Shown: positions 7,690 through 16,501 of the stretch, in pieces
Layout: the number at the start of each line of letters is the position of its first letter
How positions within the stretch are numbered: the first letter of the stretch is position 1
Assembly: GCA_013298125.1 (NCBI GenBank)
Contig: JAAFJP010000013.1
Coordinates: 1 to 64,000, forward strand
Source of the DNA: Cytophagales bacterium
Lineage (GTDB): Bacteria > Bacteroidota > Bacteroidia > Cytophagales > Spirosomataceae
Reading direction: 5' to 3'
DNA length: 64,000 nucleotides
Made by a program: the position numbers and the translations under genes
The notes under the pieces: generated by a model
Told to the model about the DNA's origin: nothing
Database searches by the model: none
What the model saw: only the letters and a program-made list of their open reading frames with translations

Positions 7690-8559
7690 ATGAAAAAGAT
7701 ACTGTTTTTGAGCATTGTGATATGCTTTTTTAGCGTAATATCCTTCGCACAATATATCGTAAAACCTGCTGGTACAGCCAAGGTTGACTCTTCGTCTGTA
7801 ATATCTCCAAAAAAATCTTCCGAAAGTACGTCCGCTCCAATGGCAGGTGCAGTTAAAACTGTTGTTCCAAAAACGAATATTGAGCAATATCAAGATGAAG
7901 ATGAGTTGGACGAAAAAGAATTGGATGAATTAGAAGCCAGTATTGCCAAAGCAAAAGCTACTTTGGGCTTAAAGACTGTTTCTGCCACTACATCGTCCAA
8001 AAGTGTACCTTCGAAAAGTAAAGAACCTGTCAGTAAAGTAGAAGAACAAAAACCAATTGCACCTCCCACAACTACCTATGATGTTCCTTCTTTAATGACC
8101 AACGGACGTGCTTCCAACAAACCAAAAGTAGAATTTAAGCAAATGGTTCTGACAGAAGAAGAAAAGAAATTTTATAATGAAGGAGGTTTGAAAGTAGTTA
8201 ATAATGATGAAGATATTGATAGAGACTCGATTTATGTTAGCCCTACGATTCCACCAAGTTTTACGGGTGGCATAGATGCGATGAAGACCTTTTTTGCTCA
8301 GAATTTGAAAGTTCCAGAGGTATTGAAAGGACAGGAAATCAAAGGGCGTGTTTTTGTGAGATTTGTGGTAAGAAAAGATGGAAGATTGGACAAAGTTCAT
8401 TTAGTGAAAGGTCCAAATGATGAGTGCAATTCGGAAGCAATCAGAGTAATTAAACTCATGCCAGCTTGGACACCCGCAATGGATAGAGGCGATGCCGTGA
8501 GTTCGTATCATGTGTTGCCAATCTCATTTACGACAGCCCCTCCTGCTACAAAGAAGTAG
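7690..8559 (+). CDS. TonB C-terminal domain protein (energy transducer-like)
   Basis: A 289-residue secreted protein: signal peptide MKKILFLSIVICFFSVISFAQ, a long low-complexity Ser/Lys/Glu/Pro linker with an acidic coiled patch (EDELDEKELDELEASI), then a C-terminal TonB-like domain of about 85 residues. That domain shows the hallmark GRVFVRFVVRKDGRLDKVHLV, ECNSEAIRVIKLMPAWTPA and a final beta strand. The N-terminus looks like a cleavable signal rather than a membrane anchor, so it may be a periplasmic or outer-membrane-associated TonB relative rather than a classical transducer. The ATG at 7690 is preferred over 7621 because it begins the signal peptide. A terminator follows. Confidence 0.8.
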   Translation: MKKILFLSIVICFFSVISFAQYIVKPAGTAKVDSSSVISPKKSSESTSAPMAGAVKTVVPKTNIEQYQDEDELDEKELDELEASIAKAKATLGLKTVSATTSSKSVPSKSKEPVSKVEEQKPIAPPTTTYDVPSLMTNGRASNKPKVEFKQMVLTEEEKKFYNEGGLKVVNNDEDIDRDSIYVSPTIPPSFTGGIDAMKTFFAQNLKVPEVLKGQEIKGRVFVRFVVRKDGRLDKVHLVKGPNDECNSEAIRVIKLMPAWTPAMDRGDAVSSYHVLPISFTTAPPATKK

Positions 8560-8582
8560 AATTGGATTAAAAATACATAAAC

Positions 8583-8619
8583 AAAGGTCTTTCAAGGTTA
8601 TTGGAAGACCTTTCTTTTT
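8583..8619 (+). terminator. Intrinsic terminator of the TonB-like gene
   Basis: Stem AAAGGTCTT (8583-8591) with AAGACCTTT (8605-8613), extended by wobble and A-T pairs toward a small loop, then CTTTTTG. It lies 24 bases after the stop codon. Confidence 0.8.
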
Positions 8620-8736
8620 GATGTGAACGATTTATTTTATCTCCTGAAAACAACTACTCATCGACAGAAAATAATGAGACGTGATAATCTGTTTTATTGA
8701 TGCTAAGGTTTCATTAGATTTGTAAAAACAATTTCC

Positions 8737-9756
8737 ATGAAAACCACACTTCCAAAATATCAAATCATTTTCTTGCACTTGGCTTTTTGGGCTTTTATAT
8801 TGGCATTGCCATTTTTGTTGAAGCCTTCGACAATGCCTCTAAGTCCTCCTACAAGACCTATTCCAAGGTTTTCATTCACTGAACTTTTTGCAATTTTTAC
8901 ACTTATAAACATCCCAGTTTTTTACATCAATAGTGAAATTTTAATTTCAAAAATATTTCAAAAAAAAGGAATTTTAGCCTACTTACTTACTGCCATTGTA
9001 CTTATTGTAGGTATATTTTTTTTACAAACCTTAGTCAAAGATATTTTTTTCCCAGATCAGTATTTACCTCGTACGGGTCTTTCGTTTCAATTACTTTTCT
9101 TCTTAGCCATCAGTGCATCGTACAGGATTATTTCCGATAATCTCAAAAATGAGCAAGAGAAAAAAGAACAAGAAACTGAGAAGTTGAAGTCAGAATTGTC
9201 CTTTTTACGTTCTCAGATTAGTCCACATTTTATCTTTAATGTCTTGAATAGTATTGTCTCGCTGTCGAGAAGGAAGCCCGAACGAGTTGAACCTGTGGTA
9301 GTGAAACTTTCGGATTTGATGCGATATATGTTGTATGAGTCTGACGATGCGAAGGTTTCTTTGGAGCGTGAATCACAATATCTGAGAGCGTATATTGAAC
9401 TCCAACAATTACGATTTGGGGATGATATTGAGATTCATTTTGATATGAATAATTTGGATGAAACCCAAACCATCGAGCCGATGTTGTTGATTCCCTTTGT
9501 AGAAAATGCCTTCAAACATGGTGTGGGAATGATTGAAAAACCTACGATTGATATTGATTTACACACAAAAAGTAATCAGTTAATTTTTGAAGTAAAAAAT
9601 AAAGTAAATCGGCAATTTAAAGAAACCAAAGACAGTGCCTCGGGGATTGGTTTGAACAATGTAAAACGTAGATTGGAATTATTATATCCTGATAGTCACC
9701 AACTTACGATTAAAGATGAAGAGGATTTTTACTTGATTCATTTGGTAATTGGATAA
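8737..9756 (+). CDS. LytS/YehU-type sensor histidine kinase
   Basis: Membrane sensor kinase of the His_kinase (PF06580) type, 339 residues. Four hydrophobic segments (about 10-28, 48-70, 78-100, 115-132) form a small sensor. A coiled coil (NEQEKKEQETEKLKSELSFL) leads to the phosphoacceptor motif SQISPHFIFNVLNSI with His164. The ATPase part shows the N-box IPFVENAFKHG and a glycine box SGIGLNNVKRRLELLYP. It is encoded 15 bases upstream of a LytTR response regulator, its evident partner. No large ligand-binding domain is present, so the signal is probably sensed within the membrane. A TAGATTTG box (8715-8722) upstream is a possible -7 element. Confidence 0.93.
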   Translation: MKTTLPKYQIIFLHLAFWAFILALPFLLKPSTMPLSPPTRPIPRFSFTELFAIFTLINIPVFYINSEILISKIFQKKGILAYLLTAIVLIVGIFFLQTLVKDIFFPDQYLPRTGLSFQLLFFLAISASYRIISDNLKNEQEKKEQETEKLKSELSFLRSQISPHFIFNVLNSIVSLSRRKPERVEPVVVKLSDLMRYMLYESDDAKVSLERESQYLRAYIELQQLRFGDDIEIHFDMNNLDETQTIEPMLLIPFVENAFKHGVGMIEKPTIDIDLHTKSNQLIFEVKNKVNRQFKETKDSASGIGLNNVKRRLELLYPDSHQLTIKDEEDFYLIHLVIG

Positions 9757-9771
9757 TAAAATAAAGAGAAT

Positions 9772-10485
9772 ATGCTCAACTGTATAGCCGTCGATGACGA
9801 AAATCTTGCCCTTGATTTGATTGAGGACAATATCAATAAAGTACCTTTCTTAAACCTCATAAAGCGGTGTAAAAACCCTTTTGAGGCTATGGAGGTGCTT
9901 CAAAATCAGGATATTGACTTGATTTTCTTGGATATTCAGATGCCAGGTATCACGGGCGTACAATTTTTACAAAGTCTCACCAATAGCCCCATGGTGATTT
10001 TTGTGACGGCTTACAAACAATATGCTTTGGAGGGATTTAACCTTAACGTGATTGATTATTTGTTGAAACCCATCGACTTTGAACGTTTTTTGAAAGCCGT
10101 CAATAAAGCCTCAGAATTACATAATCTGAAACATAAAGTTGCTGTAAATGAGACAGTTCCAGAATCTAAAACTTCAACTATTTTCGTCAATGCTGATTAT
10201 TCATTAGTCAAAATAAAAACGGATGAAATTACTTTCGTGGAAGGCTTGAAAGATTATGTCAAAATACATCTCAATTCATCCAATAAGCCCATCGTCACCC
10301 GTATGACCATGAAGGCTGTGGAAGAAAAATTACCCTCCACCGAATTCTTCCGAGTACATAAGTCTTTCATTGTTTCTTTGGACAAAATAGAATCCATCCG
10401 TAATCTGAAGATCAAAATTGGTAATGCTCAAATTCCTGTGAGTGAGAGTTATTCAGAGGAATTTTTTAAGATGATTGGGCAGTAG
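9772..10485 (+). CDS. LytTR-family response regulator
   Basis: Transcriptional regulator of 237 residues pairing with the kinase just upstream. The receiver domain (1-120) has the acidic pair Asp8-Asp9, phosphoacceptor Asp54 (LIFLDIQMPG), the conserved Thr (FVTAY) and Lys in YLLKPID. The LytTR DNA-binding domain (about 145-237) shows VEGLKDYVKIHL and FFRVHKSFIVSLDKI, typical of the fold. LytTR proteins bind direct repeats upstream of target genes, often for cell-surface functions; targets are not evident here. The gene is convergent with the phosphoesterase, the two stops being only four bases apart. Confidence 0.95.
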   Translation: MLNCIAVDDENLALDLIEDNINKVPFLNLIKRCKNPFEAMEVLQNQDIDLIFLDIQMPGITGVQFLQSLTNSPMVIFVTAYKQYALEGFNLNVIDYLLKPIDFERFLKAVNKASELHNLKHKVAVNETVPESKTSTIFVNADYSLVKIKTDEITFVEGLKDYVKIHLNSSNKPIVTRMTMKAVEEKLPSTEFFRVHKSFIVSLDKIESIRNLKIKIGNAQIPVSESYSEEFFKMIGQ

Positions 10486-10489
10486 AAAT

Positions 10490-13291
10490 TCATTTCTTCT
10501 TCTTCCGACTCTTATACAATCTCGGATTTGACTGAAATTCTTTTGCTTCCAGTTCTTTCCTGTCTTCTTCTTCACGGTCTTTGAAAAGGTAATCATCATC
10601 ATCCATAACTGGCGATTCTTTTAGTGCTTTCCAGTCAAATTTTTCATCAATTGGTGTGAGTGCTTTTTGTGGGTCAAAAATGCGTTTGTCCACGTTTACA
10701 GCATCGTAGGGCGTAAAATCGGGTTGGTCTGTGAAGAAATCCGAGAAGTCGGTAGCTCCTGCATCGTATTGATTTAGGTAAGGTATTGCTAAGACATTCC
10801 ACATCGTTTTGAAAATACTTCCAAAGCTAAAATGCTGATGGCTGACATAGTTTTTCTTGGCATAAGGTGAATAAATTTGCAAAATGCTGCGGTGTGCATC
10901 CACGTGGTCAATGCCGCCTTGCGAATCGTCTTCTGTAACGATAATCATCATATTTTTCCAGTATGTCGTATGACTCAAAAACTCTACAACTCGCCCAACC
11001 GCCAAGTCGTTATCTGCCATATAACTTTCTCTGAATGGAAAACCCGCCTTGGGTCTTTCGCCCGCCCCATGGTCGTTTGGAAGCATCAAAGGCACAACTT
11101 GGGGCATAGTTTTGCCTTCGCCGATGAATTTTTTGGTAAAATCTTTGATGAAAATATCCGCCCTAAATTGGTCAGGAATTGCCATGTTGTAGGTCGGGAA
11201 TTGCCATTCGGTATTTTTGTACATGGCATTGGGCAATGGATAATTTACGCCGTACATTTCACCTCCAAATTTCATGGTCGAATCGTTGAAATTTCCTTCT
11301 TGTTCAGTCGTAAACCCGTAGTTGTGGAAGGTGATATTGTGTCGTTCAAAATGCTCCCACATCGAGCCGTCTTGGTTATAATCTTCGGGATAAAAACTGC
11401 CCGATGAACCATTCAAAGCAAAATGACCTGGGGCTTTGGACTCTTGTTTGTATTCACGCTTGCCCCCGTAGGCGGCAGATACGTGCGTTTCCATCCACTC
11501 GTTGGGGTAAACTCCTGATAACCAACGATGTCCATCGGCAGAATGGTCAGCATCGACATAGAAATTATCAGCCGTTCCAAATCTTTTTGATAAGGCTAAA
11601 TGGTTTGGCATGACGGTACATTTGGTGATTTTTTGGGTATTTTCTTTATTTGAAAACGTAGAATTTATGCCATATCGGGCAATGGATGGGTCGCCATTTC
11701 CTTGCTTAATTTGTCCAAAAACCTCATCATACGTTCGGTTTTCTTTGGAAATATATACAATGTATTTGATGGGCGATTCTTTCTCTTTCGGATAGCTTGG
11801 AATGGGATTATTTTCACTCTTTTTTAGGTCTTCAAATTTAAAATTATAGGCAATTGTCTTGGCAGTTTCCGCCCGTAAATCTTCATCTTTCGGAATGTCC
11901 AAAACCGTTACCGAACCTTTCATCAAACTGCCGATGTAGCTTCCCTCCTCCCCTACTTTAAACTTCGCACCACCATTTGGACCAGATCCAAAACCTTTGG
12001 CATTTGCCACGACTAATTTTTGATTATCCTTACTGACTTTTAGTTTGGAAGGAAACCAACCTACGGGCAAATGTCCCAAGGTTTTCATGGATTCAATATC
12101 AACAACTCCAACTGCATTAATGCCCGATTCTGCGACGTAGAGCCGTTTTTGGTCGGGTGAAAGAGCTAATCCGAAAGGAATTACGCCTTTCCAACGTCCT
12201 AAACGCTCATCTAATTGGAGGTCAATCGTGTTGGTTATTTTGCCTAATTTTGGGTCAATTACCGAGATATTATCGTTGTTTCCGTTACTCACAAAAACGT
12301 ATTTATCAGTCGCTACCAAGGAATTTGGACTCGACCCACCCACGGCTGGAATGCCCTCAATCATTTCACCAACCAAGATTCCTGTCTTGATTTTGTTCGT
12401 AACTTTTGGCTTTCCTGTAAGGTCATACGCCCATACTGAAAACGACTCAGGAGCGTTTGGATCGCCTAATCCTGGCACTTCTTTATCCTCAATTTTCACC
12501 CCCTCTCGCATCTCTTTGGTATCGAAACCGAAGGCAGGTTTTTTCAAATAAGTGTTCTTGTTTTTAGGGTCAAGATTTTTAACGAGACTATATTCAAACA
12601 TTCCGACATTAGCAACGTACAAGGATTTTTCATCGGGTGAAAGCGTCACGCCAAAAGGATAACGACCCGTTTTTACATTGTCAATTACTGTCTTTTTTTT
12701 CACATCAATCACCACAATTCTGAAACCGATTTGGTCAAGCACATAGAGTTTTGAACCGTCGGCAGTTATGGTCATATCACCCAAATAAGCATCCGAATAA
12801 TCTTGGTCGTCTAAGGAAATATTACAATTTATCTCACCTACTTTTTTTCCAGATTTTATGTCAAAAATAAAGACCTTGTTTGTTTGTCCGCCCGCTACAT
12901 ACACAAGGCAATTATCGGGAGAAATTGCCAAGCCCATAAACACCGCAGCAAGCAAATTATCATCCGTTTTAGAAGTTTTAGGAATCTGTTTGATGATGGG
13001 TTTATCCGTAAAAATATTTTGTAAAATACTGATAGAGAAAGGATTAGTGCCAGAATTAGCGGTAATGATAGTTTTGCCATCGTGACTCATTACCATTCCG
13101 TAAGGATGCGGAGCAATGCGATACGTTTTACCCAAAGGCTTAATAATTCGACCATTGGGAATAATGGTTTCACCCGCAGGATTGACCACACAATAACGAC
13201 TTTCGGCAGGAGCAGAAATACGCCATTGTGCATGAATAAAAATTGGAATAATGCAAATTTTGAGGAGCAATAAAAATCGTTTCATAATCAA
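10490..13291 (-). CDS. Secreted beta-propeller phosphoesterase
   Basis: A 933-residue secreted protein with signal peptide MKRFLLLLKICIIPIFIHAQ. The N-terminal half (about 40-450) is a YVTN-type beta-propeller with repeated blade ends such as LYVANVGM, VYVAGGQ and LYVAESGIN. The C-terminal half (about 500-900) is a phosphoesterase of the acid phosphatase/phospholipase C type (PF04185), with SKENRTYDEVFG, ADNFYVDADHSADGHRW and the metal-binding DDSQGGIDHVDAHRS. The fusion is widespread in Bacteroidota; the substrate is unknown and likely an extracellular phosphodiester or monoester. The C-terminus is a lysine-rich tail (SRKKKK) with no type IX sorting domain seen. Confidence 0.88.
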   Translation of the reverse strand: MIMKRFLLLLKICIIPIFIHAQWRISAPAESRYCVVNPAGETIIPNGRIIKPLGKTYRIAPHPYGMVMSHDGKTIITANSGTNPFSISILQNIFTDKPIIKQIPKTSKTDDNLLAAVFMGLAISPDNCLVYVAGGQTNKVFIFDIKSGKKVGEINCNISLDDQDYSDAYLGDMTITADGSKLYVLDQIGFRIVVIDVKKKTVIDNVKTGRYPFGVTLSPDEKSLYVANVGMFEYSLVKNLDPKNKNTYLKKPAFGFDTKEMREGVKIEDKEVPGLGDPNAPESFSVWAYDLTGKPKVTNKIKTGILVGEMIEGIPAVGGSSPNSLVATDKYVFVSNGNNDNISVIDPKLGKITNTIDLQLDERLGRWKGVIPFGLALSPDQKRLYVAESGINAVGVVDIESMKTLGHLPVGWFPSKLKVSKDNQKLVVANAKGFGSGPNGGAKFKVGEEGSYIGSLMKGSVTVLDIPKDEDLRAETAKTIAYNFKFEDLKKSENNPIPSYPKEKESPIKYIVYISKENRTYDEVFGQIKQGNGDPSIARYGINSTFSNKENTQKITKCTVMPNHLALSKRFGTADNFYVDADHSADGHRWLSGVYPNEWMETHVSAAYGGKREYKQESKAPGHFALNGSSGSFYPEDYNQDGSMWEHFERHNITFHNYGFTTEQEGNFNDSTMKFGGEMYGVNYPLPNAMYKNTEWQFPTYNMAIPDQFRADIFIKDFTKKFIGEGKTMPQVVPLMLPNDHGAGERPKAGFPFRESYMADNDLAVGRVVEFLSHTTYWKNMMIIVTEDDSQGGIDHVDAHRSILQIYSPYAKKNYVSHQHFSFGSIFKTMWNVLAIPYLNQYDAGATDFSDFFTDQPDFTPYDAVNVDKRIFDPQKALTPIDEKFDWKALKESPVMDDDDYLFKDREEEDRKELEAKEFQSNPRLYKSRKKKK

Positions 13292-13377
13292 GGGAATGTT
13301 TGGAAACGAAATTTAAGGGTTTGATTTTTGAAAGGCTAATTTTTGGGGTTATTATTTGGTTAAGTTGATTGGCTTTT

Positions 13378-14469
13378 TTACAAATCCACCTGATACCCAA
13401 CACTCCGCCCACCACCTTTCGCTGTCATAATCCCTTTCTCCACCAAATCCGCTAAATCTCTGGTGGCAGTAGCTTTTGAGGTTTTGGCAATGGCTGAATA
13501 TTTGCGGGCATTCATCCCTCCAACGAACTCATTTTCACCTTCTTGCAACATTCGTTGGATAACCTTTTGTTGTCTTTCGTTCAGTAAAGATTTATTGGAA
13601 TCGAAAAAAGCCGCTTTTTTGATGGAGAAAAGAATCGTTTGGTTAAAATCTCTCTGGGCATCAATAATTACTTGGGCAAAATATTCAATCCAATCATTAA
13701 TTTCATTGGAACTTTGCCCTTTTTGTAAGGCTGAATAATACCCATTTTTATTGGCTTCAATGGTCTTGGAAATACTCATCAAAATGGGTCGATTTAGGGA
13801 TTGTGAGAGCGTTTTCTCCGCAATAATTCTACCAATTCTTCCATTCCCATCTTCAAAAGGATGAATACTCTCGAAATACAAATGAGCCACTGCCGAACGA
13901 ATTAAGGGATTTTTGATGGTCGTTTTTGATTCATTAAACCAATCAAAAAACTGGTTCATTTCTTTGGATAAAATTTCGGAGGGAGGAGCTTCAAAATGTA
14001 CTTTTTCTATACCCATTGCCCCAGAAACGACTTGCATGGGTTCGATGTGAGTTCGCCATTTGCCAATTTCTACTGAATAACTACCTTGCATCAGAAGTTT
14101 ATGCCAGTCAAAAAGCATTTCTTCGGACAGATTTTCTGCAAAATTTTCTCTGGACGAAATCAACAAATTAGCAATTCCCAATGAACGTTGGTCTTTGATA
14201 ATGATAGATTCTGTCGGATAACCCAAATTTTTACGTATAGATGAAATCAAATCAATTCGACTGATAAATTCACCCTCAATTTCAGAAGTTTTTATCGCTT
14301 CATTTACCAATAAATTAATGATAGATTCCTCTTTAATTCCTTGCGAAGACGATTTCATAAAACCTTCACTTTCACCCGCAATCGTGATGAACTCTATCCA
14401 CATTTTTTCAAAAAGCGATTCATCATATTGAAAATTTGTCCAATCCTTTTGTTGCCAATTATACGCCAT
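13378..14469 (-). CDS. Fic-domain protein, self-inhibited class, with C-terminal winged helix
   Basis: Predicted AMP-transferase (filamentation-induced-by-cAMP family), 363 residues from the start chosen. The N-terminal Fic-associated region carries the inhibitory helix motif TSEIEG (about 61-66), matching the [S/T]xxxE[G/N] pattern, so activity is held in check within the chain (class II). The catalytic loop HPFEDGNGRIGR begins at about residue 203. The C-terminal 60 residues (AKTSKATATRDLADLVEKG, then GGGRSVGY) look like a winged helix that could bind DNA. The ATG at 14469 is preferred to 14535 because the protein family starts with MAYNWQ-like sequence and the intervening 66 bases hold a large palindrome. 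Targets unknown. Confidence 0.92.
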   Translation of the reverse strand: MAYNWQQKDWTNFQYDESLFEKMWIEFITIAGESEGFMKSSSQGIKEESIINLLVNEAIKTSEIEGEFISRIDLISSIRKNLGYPTESIIIKDQRSLGIANLLISSRENFAENLSEEMLFDWHKLLMQGSYSVEIGKWRTHIEPMQVVSGAMGIEKVHFEAPPSEILSKEMNQFFDWFNESKTTIKNPLIRSAVAHLYFESIHPFEDGNGRIGRIIAEKTLSQSLNRPILMSISKTIEANKNGYYSALQKGQSSNEINDWIEYFAQVIIDAQRDFNQTILFSIKKAAFFDSNKSLLNERQQKVIQRMLQEGENEFVGGMNARKYSAIAKTSKATATRDLADLVEKGIMTAKGGGRSVGYQVDL

Positions 14470-14532
14470 GAGCCGATTATTTACTTTATTCGGCTCAAAT
14501 ATAAGCATTTTTTGAGCCGAATAGAGTAAATA
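14469..14532. promoter_or_regulatory. Large palindromic operator candidate at the fic start
   Basis: Two 22-base arms (14478-14499 and 14511-14532) are inverted repeats with a single mismatch, separated by 11 bases. The core is TTCGGCTCAAA and its complement. A third half-site, TGAGCCGA (14469-14476), overlaps the fic ATG and forms a second palindrome with TCGGCTCA at 14490-14497. Three alternating half-sites directly over the start suggest a repressor-binding region, plausibly autoregulation by the Fic protein's winged helix. Confidence 0.6.
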
Positions 14533-14533
14533 C

Positions 14534-14575
14534 AAACAAAAAATCCCTCCAAATCATCATCATTTGGAGGGATTT
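14534..14575 (-). terminator. Intrinsic terminator of the DUF4377/META gene
   Basis: A perfect 14-bp stem (AAATCCCTCCAAAT at 14541-14554 with its complement at 14562-14575) and a 7-base loop. On the minus strand the hairpin is followed by a T-rich run, so it ends the transcript of the gene at 14596-15321 before fic. Confidence 0.85.
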
Positions 14576-14595
14576 TGGATAGATTTTTGAGAATT

Positions 14596-15321
14596 TTATC
14601 GTCTTCTAAATGCCATAATTAATTCTGTTCCATGATATACGTACATTCTCTCACCCTCAATTACATAGTTGCGGGTGAGAGGCAAAAGGTCAAAAAAGGC
14701 TTTTTCTTTCTCCGTAAAATCACAAGCTGATTTAGTATTGCCGATATTTTCAAAGCGTACACGGTTTTTTTCTAAGTCTCGCAATGTACCAGCATAACGA
14801 CTGCATGGTCCTTGTCCAAAAACTTTTTTCTGGGCAAAATCCAAGGTCATGGTTGCTTCAAATCCTTTGGCTTCGAGTCCATTATTTTTATAAATAAAAT
14901 CTGTCAAAACCCATTCTGTGGCTCGACTTTTGCTGACTGGGGCAGTCGTATTTGGAGTGACTACACTACTCGACATTTTATTGGATTCGATGGCGGTTTT
15001 ACTGATAACACGCTTCAAAACATACTTAAATAATGAACCGTCTTCAAGCCCTTCGGGGACATCTACAATTTCGATAAGTAACTGATACTCATAGCCTTGT
15101 TCATGTTTAAAGCCTTCGATTTGGTCATAAAAAAACTCCCAATTCTTCTCGGGCGAATTCTTTACCATCATACATTTATTTTTACCTTCACCCGAACAAT
15201 CGACGGTTTTAGCACCAATAAATAATTTCCGAAAAGGGGATTTAACTTTAAATTTAGGGGATTTAGTGGGAGTAAAGCACAAGAAAAATGCACTCAAACA
15301 GATTAGTAGTTTGACTTTCAT
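14596..15321 (-). CDS. Secreted DUF4377/META domain protein
   Basis: A 241-residue exported protein: signal peptide MKVKLLICLSAFFLCF, then a DUF4377 domain (about 30-108) recognisable by GAKTVDCSGEGKNKCMMVK, WEFFYDQIEGFKHEQGYEY and a final LKRVISK, then a META/HslJ-like domain (about 130-241). The latter shows EATMTLDFAQKKVFGQGPCS, a conserved-cysteine region (SACDFTEKEKAFFDLL) and MYVYHGTELIMAF. Both domains occur together in Bacteroidota envelope proteins of unknown function; META domains are linked to stress or antibiotic tolerance in other phyla. It has no lipobox. It has its own terminator downstream. Confidence 0.8.
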   Translation of the reverse strand: MKVKLLICLSAFFLCFTPTKSPKFKVKSPFRKLFIGAKTVDCSGEGKNKCMMVKNSPEKNWEFFYDQIEGFKHEQGYEYQLLIEIVDVPEGLEDGSLFKYVLKRVISKTAIESNKMSSSVVTPNTTAPVSKSRATEWVLTDFIYKNNGLEAKGFEATMTLDFAQKKVFGQGPCSRYAGTLRDLEKNRVRFENIGNTKSACDFTEKEKAFFDLLPLTRNYVIEGERMYVYHGTELIMAFRRR

Positions 15322-15885
15322 ACAATTTTTAAGGGTTTATTAATTCTTACTTTATGTTACCTCAAAACCTACAAAAATGATGCCTTTTGTGAAGAGATTA
15401 TAAAAAATAAATCCCATCCTCAATAAGGATGGGATTTATGAAAATATCCAAAAACAATCTCAAAAAATTAAAAGATTCATTAATTTATCCGAACAGGACT
15501 AATATAATTTGGTTGATGAAGTGTTAGTTCAAAAAAGGAACTAAGGAATTATACTTAGATAAAATTTGTCTTGTTATTAGAAAAAATTAACGCTCATTTC
15601 AATTATTTATCTATTTTACTACTTAAAAATTGAAGTCCAATTTTTTTCAAATAAAAATCTTTCTTGAAAATAAATATTCTAAAAATGATACAAAAAAGTA
15701 TGGATAAAAGTATAAATATTCAAAGAAATAGCCTCGTCCAAAATCTTAACCATAGATTATAAGAAAAACTAAAACACTTCTTTCAATCAATTCTTGTAAG
15801 TATATTTACTCATCTGGTTGATAAAACTATAATTTAGAATATTCTGTACATTTGTATTAATTCAATAATAAAATCAAATAAAATC
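15322..15885. other. 564-bp AT-rich intergenic region
   Basis: No intact gene was found. The region holds a minus-strand-oriented terminator (15401-15439) with no known gene feeding it, and upstream of that a short minus-strand frame of about 20 codons lacking a start and ending in a stop at about 15485. It may be the remains of a gene or encode a small RNA. TACATTTG at 15847-15854 resembles a -7 box for the YfiT-like gene. Confidence 0.45.
15401..15439 (-). terminator. Orphan minus-strand terminator
   Basis: A perfect 14-bp stem (ATAAATCCCATCCT, 15407-15420, and complement at 15426-15439) with a 5-base loop. The T-run follows on the minus strand only. There is no recognised minus-strand gene upstream of it between 15440 and 15885. 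Confidence 0.7.
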
Positions 15886-16428
15886 ATGCAAGAATCAACC
15901 TTAGAACAACTCCGCTACCCCATCGGAACTTTCCAAAAACCAGTCGAAATATCAGTTGAAATGTTAGCTAACTGGATAATTGATATTGAGGCTCTTCCCG
16001 AATTATTACGTAAGTCAGTTGAGGGATTAAATGAGGAACAATTATTGCTACCTTATCGCCCAGGAGGATGGACTATTCGCCAGACGGTTAATCATGTGGC
16101 AGATTCTCATGCCAATGCTTTTATCCGTTTTAAATTGGCTCTCACAGAAAATACTCCTACGATAAAACCTTACGAAGAACAACTATGGGCAGAATTGGAA
16201 GACGGTAAAAATGCTCCCATCGAATGGTCATTGACGATGTTAGAAATGATGCACAAACGTTGGGTGATGTTATTGAAATCAATGTCTGAGGAGCAATTTG
16301 ATTGTAAATTCATGCACCCAGAGACCAAACATATCAACTCTTTACGTACCGTTACGGGTATGTACTCGTGGCACGGTAAACATCACACCGCACACATCAC
16401 CGAATTGCGTAAACGGATGGGGATATGA
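15886..16428 (+). CDS. YfiT/DinB-family putative metal-dependent transferase
   Basis: A 180-residue four-helix-bundle protein of the YfiT (BstA-like) group in the DinB superfamily. It has the typical start LRYPIGTFQKP, the PYRPGGWTIRQTVNHVADSH motif with the first metal-binding His, and the C-terminal WHGKHHTAHI with the other two. Members are annotated as bacillithiol S-transferases or metal hydrolases; whether this organism makes bacillithiol cannot be judged here. The gene is single. A TAnnTTTG box lies 32 bases upstream of the ATG. Confidence 0.9.
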   Translation: MQESTLEQLRYPIGTFQKPVEISVEMLANWIIDIEALPELLRKSVEGLNEEQLLLPYRPGGWTIRQTVNHVADSHANAFIRFKLALTENTPTIKPYEEQLWAELEDGKNAPIEWSLTMLEMMHKRWVMLLKSMSEEQFDCKFMHPETKHINSLRTVTGMYSWHGKHHTAHITELRKRMGI

Positions 16429-16501
16429 AAAAAGTCGCTTAGTTTTTAAATTAAAAAGCTGAGGCTAATGTTTAACAACTTAGGTTTTCTGACAATTTTC
16501 T

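Noticed and set aside
10877-11407. Long plus-strand frame opposite the phosphoesterase
   Set aside because: Entirely inside a well-supported gene on the other strand and without any recognisable feature.
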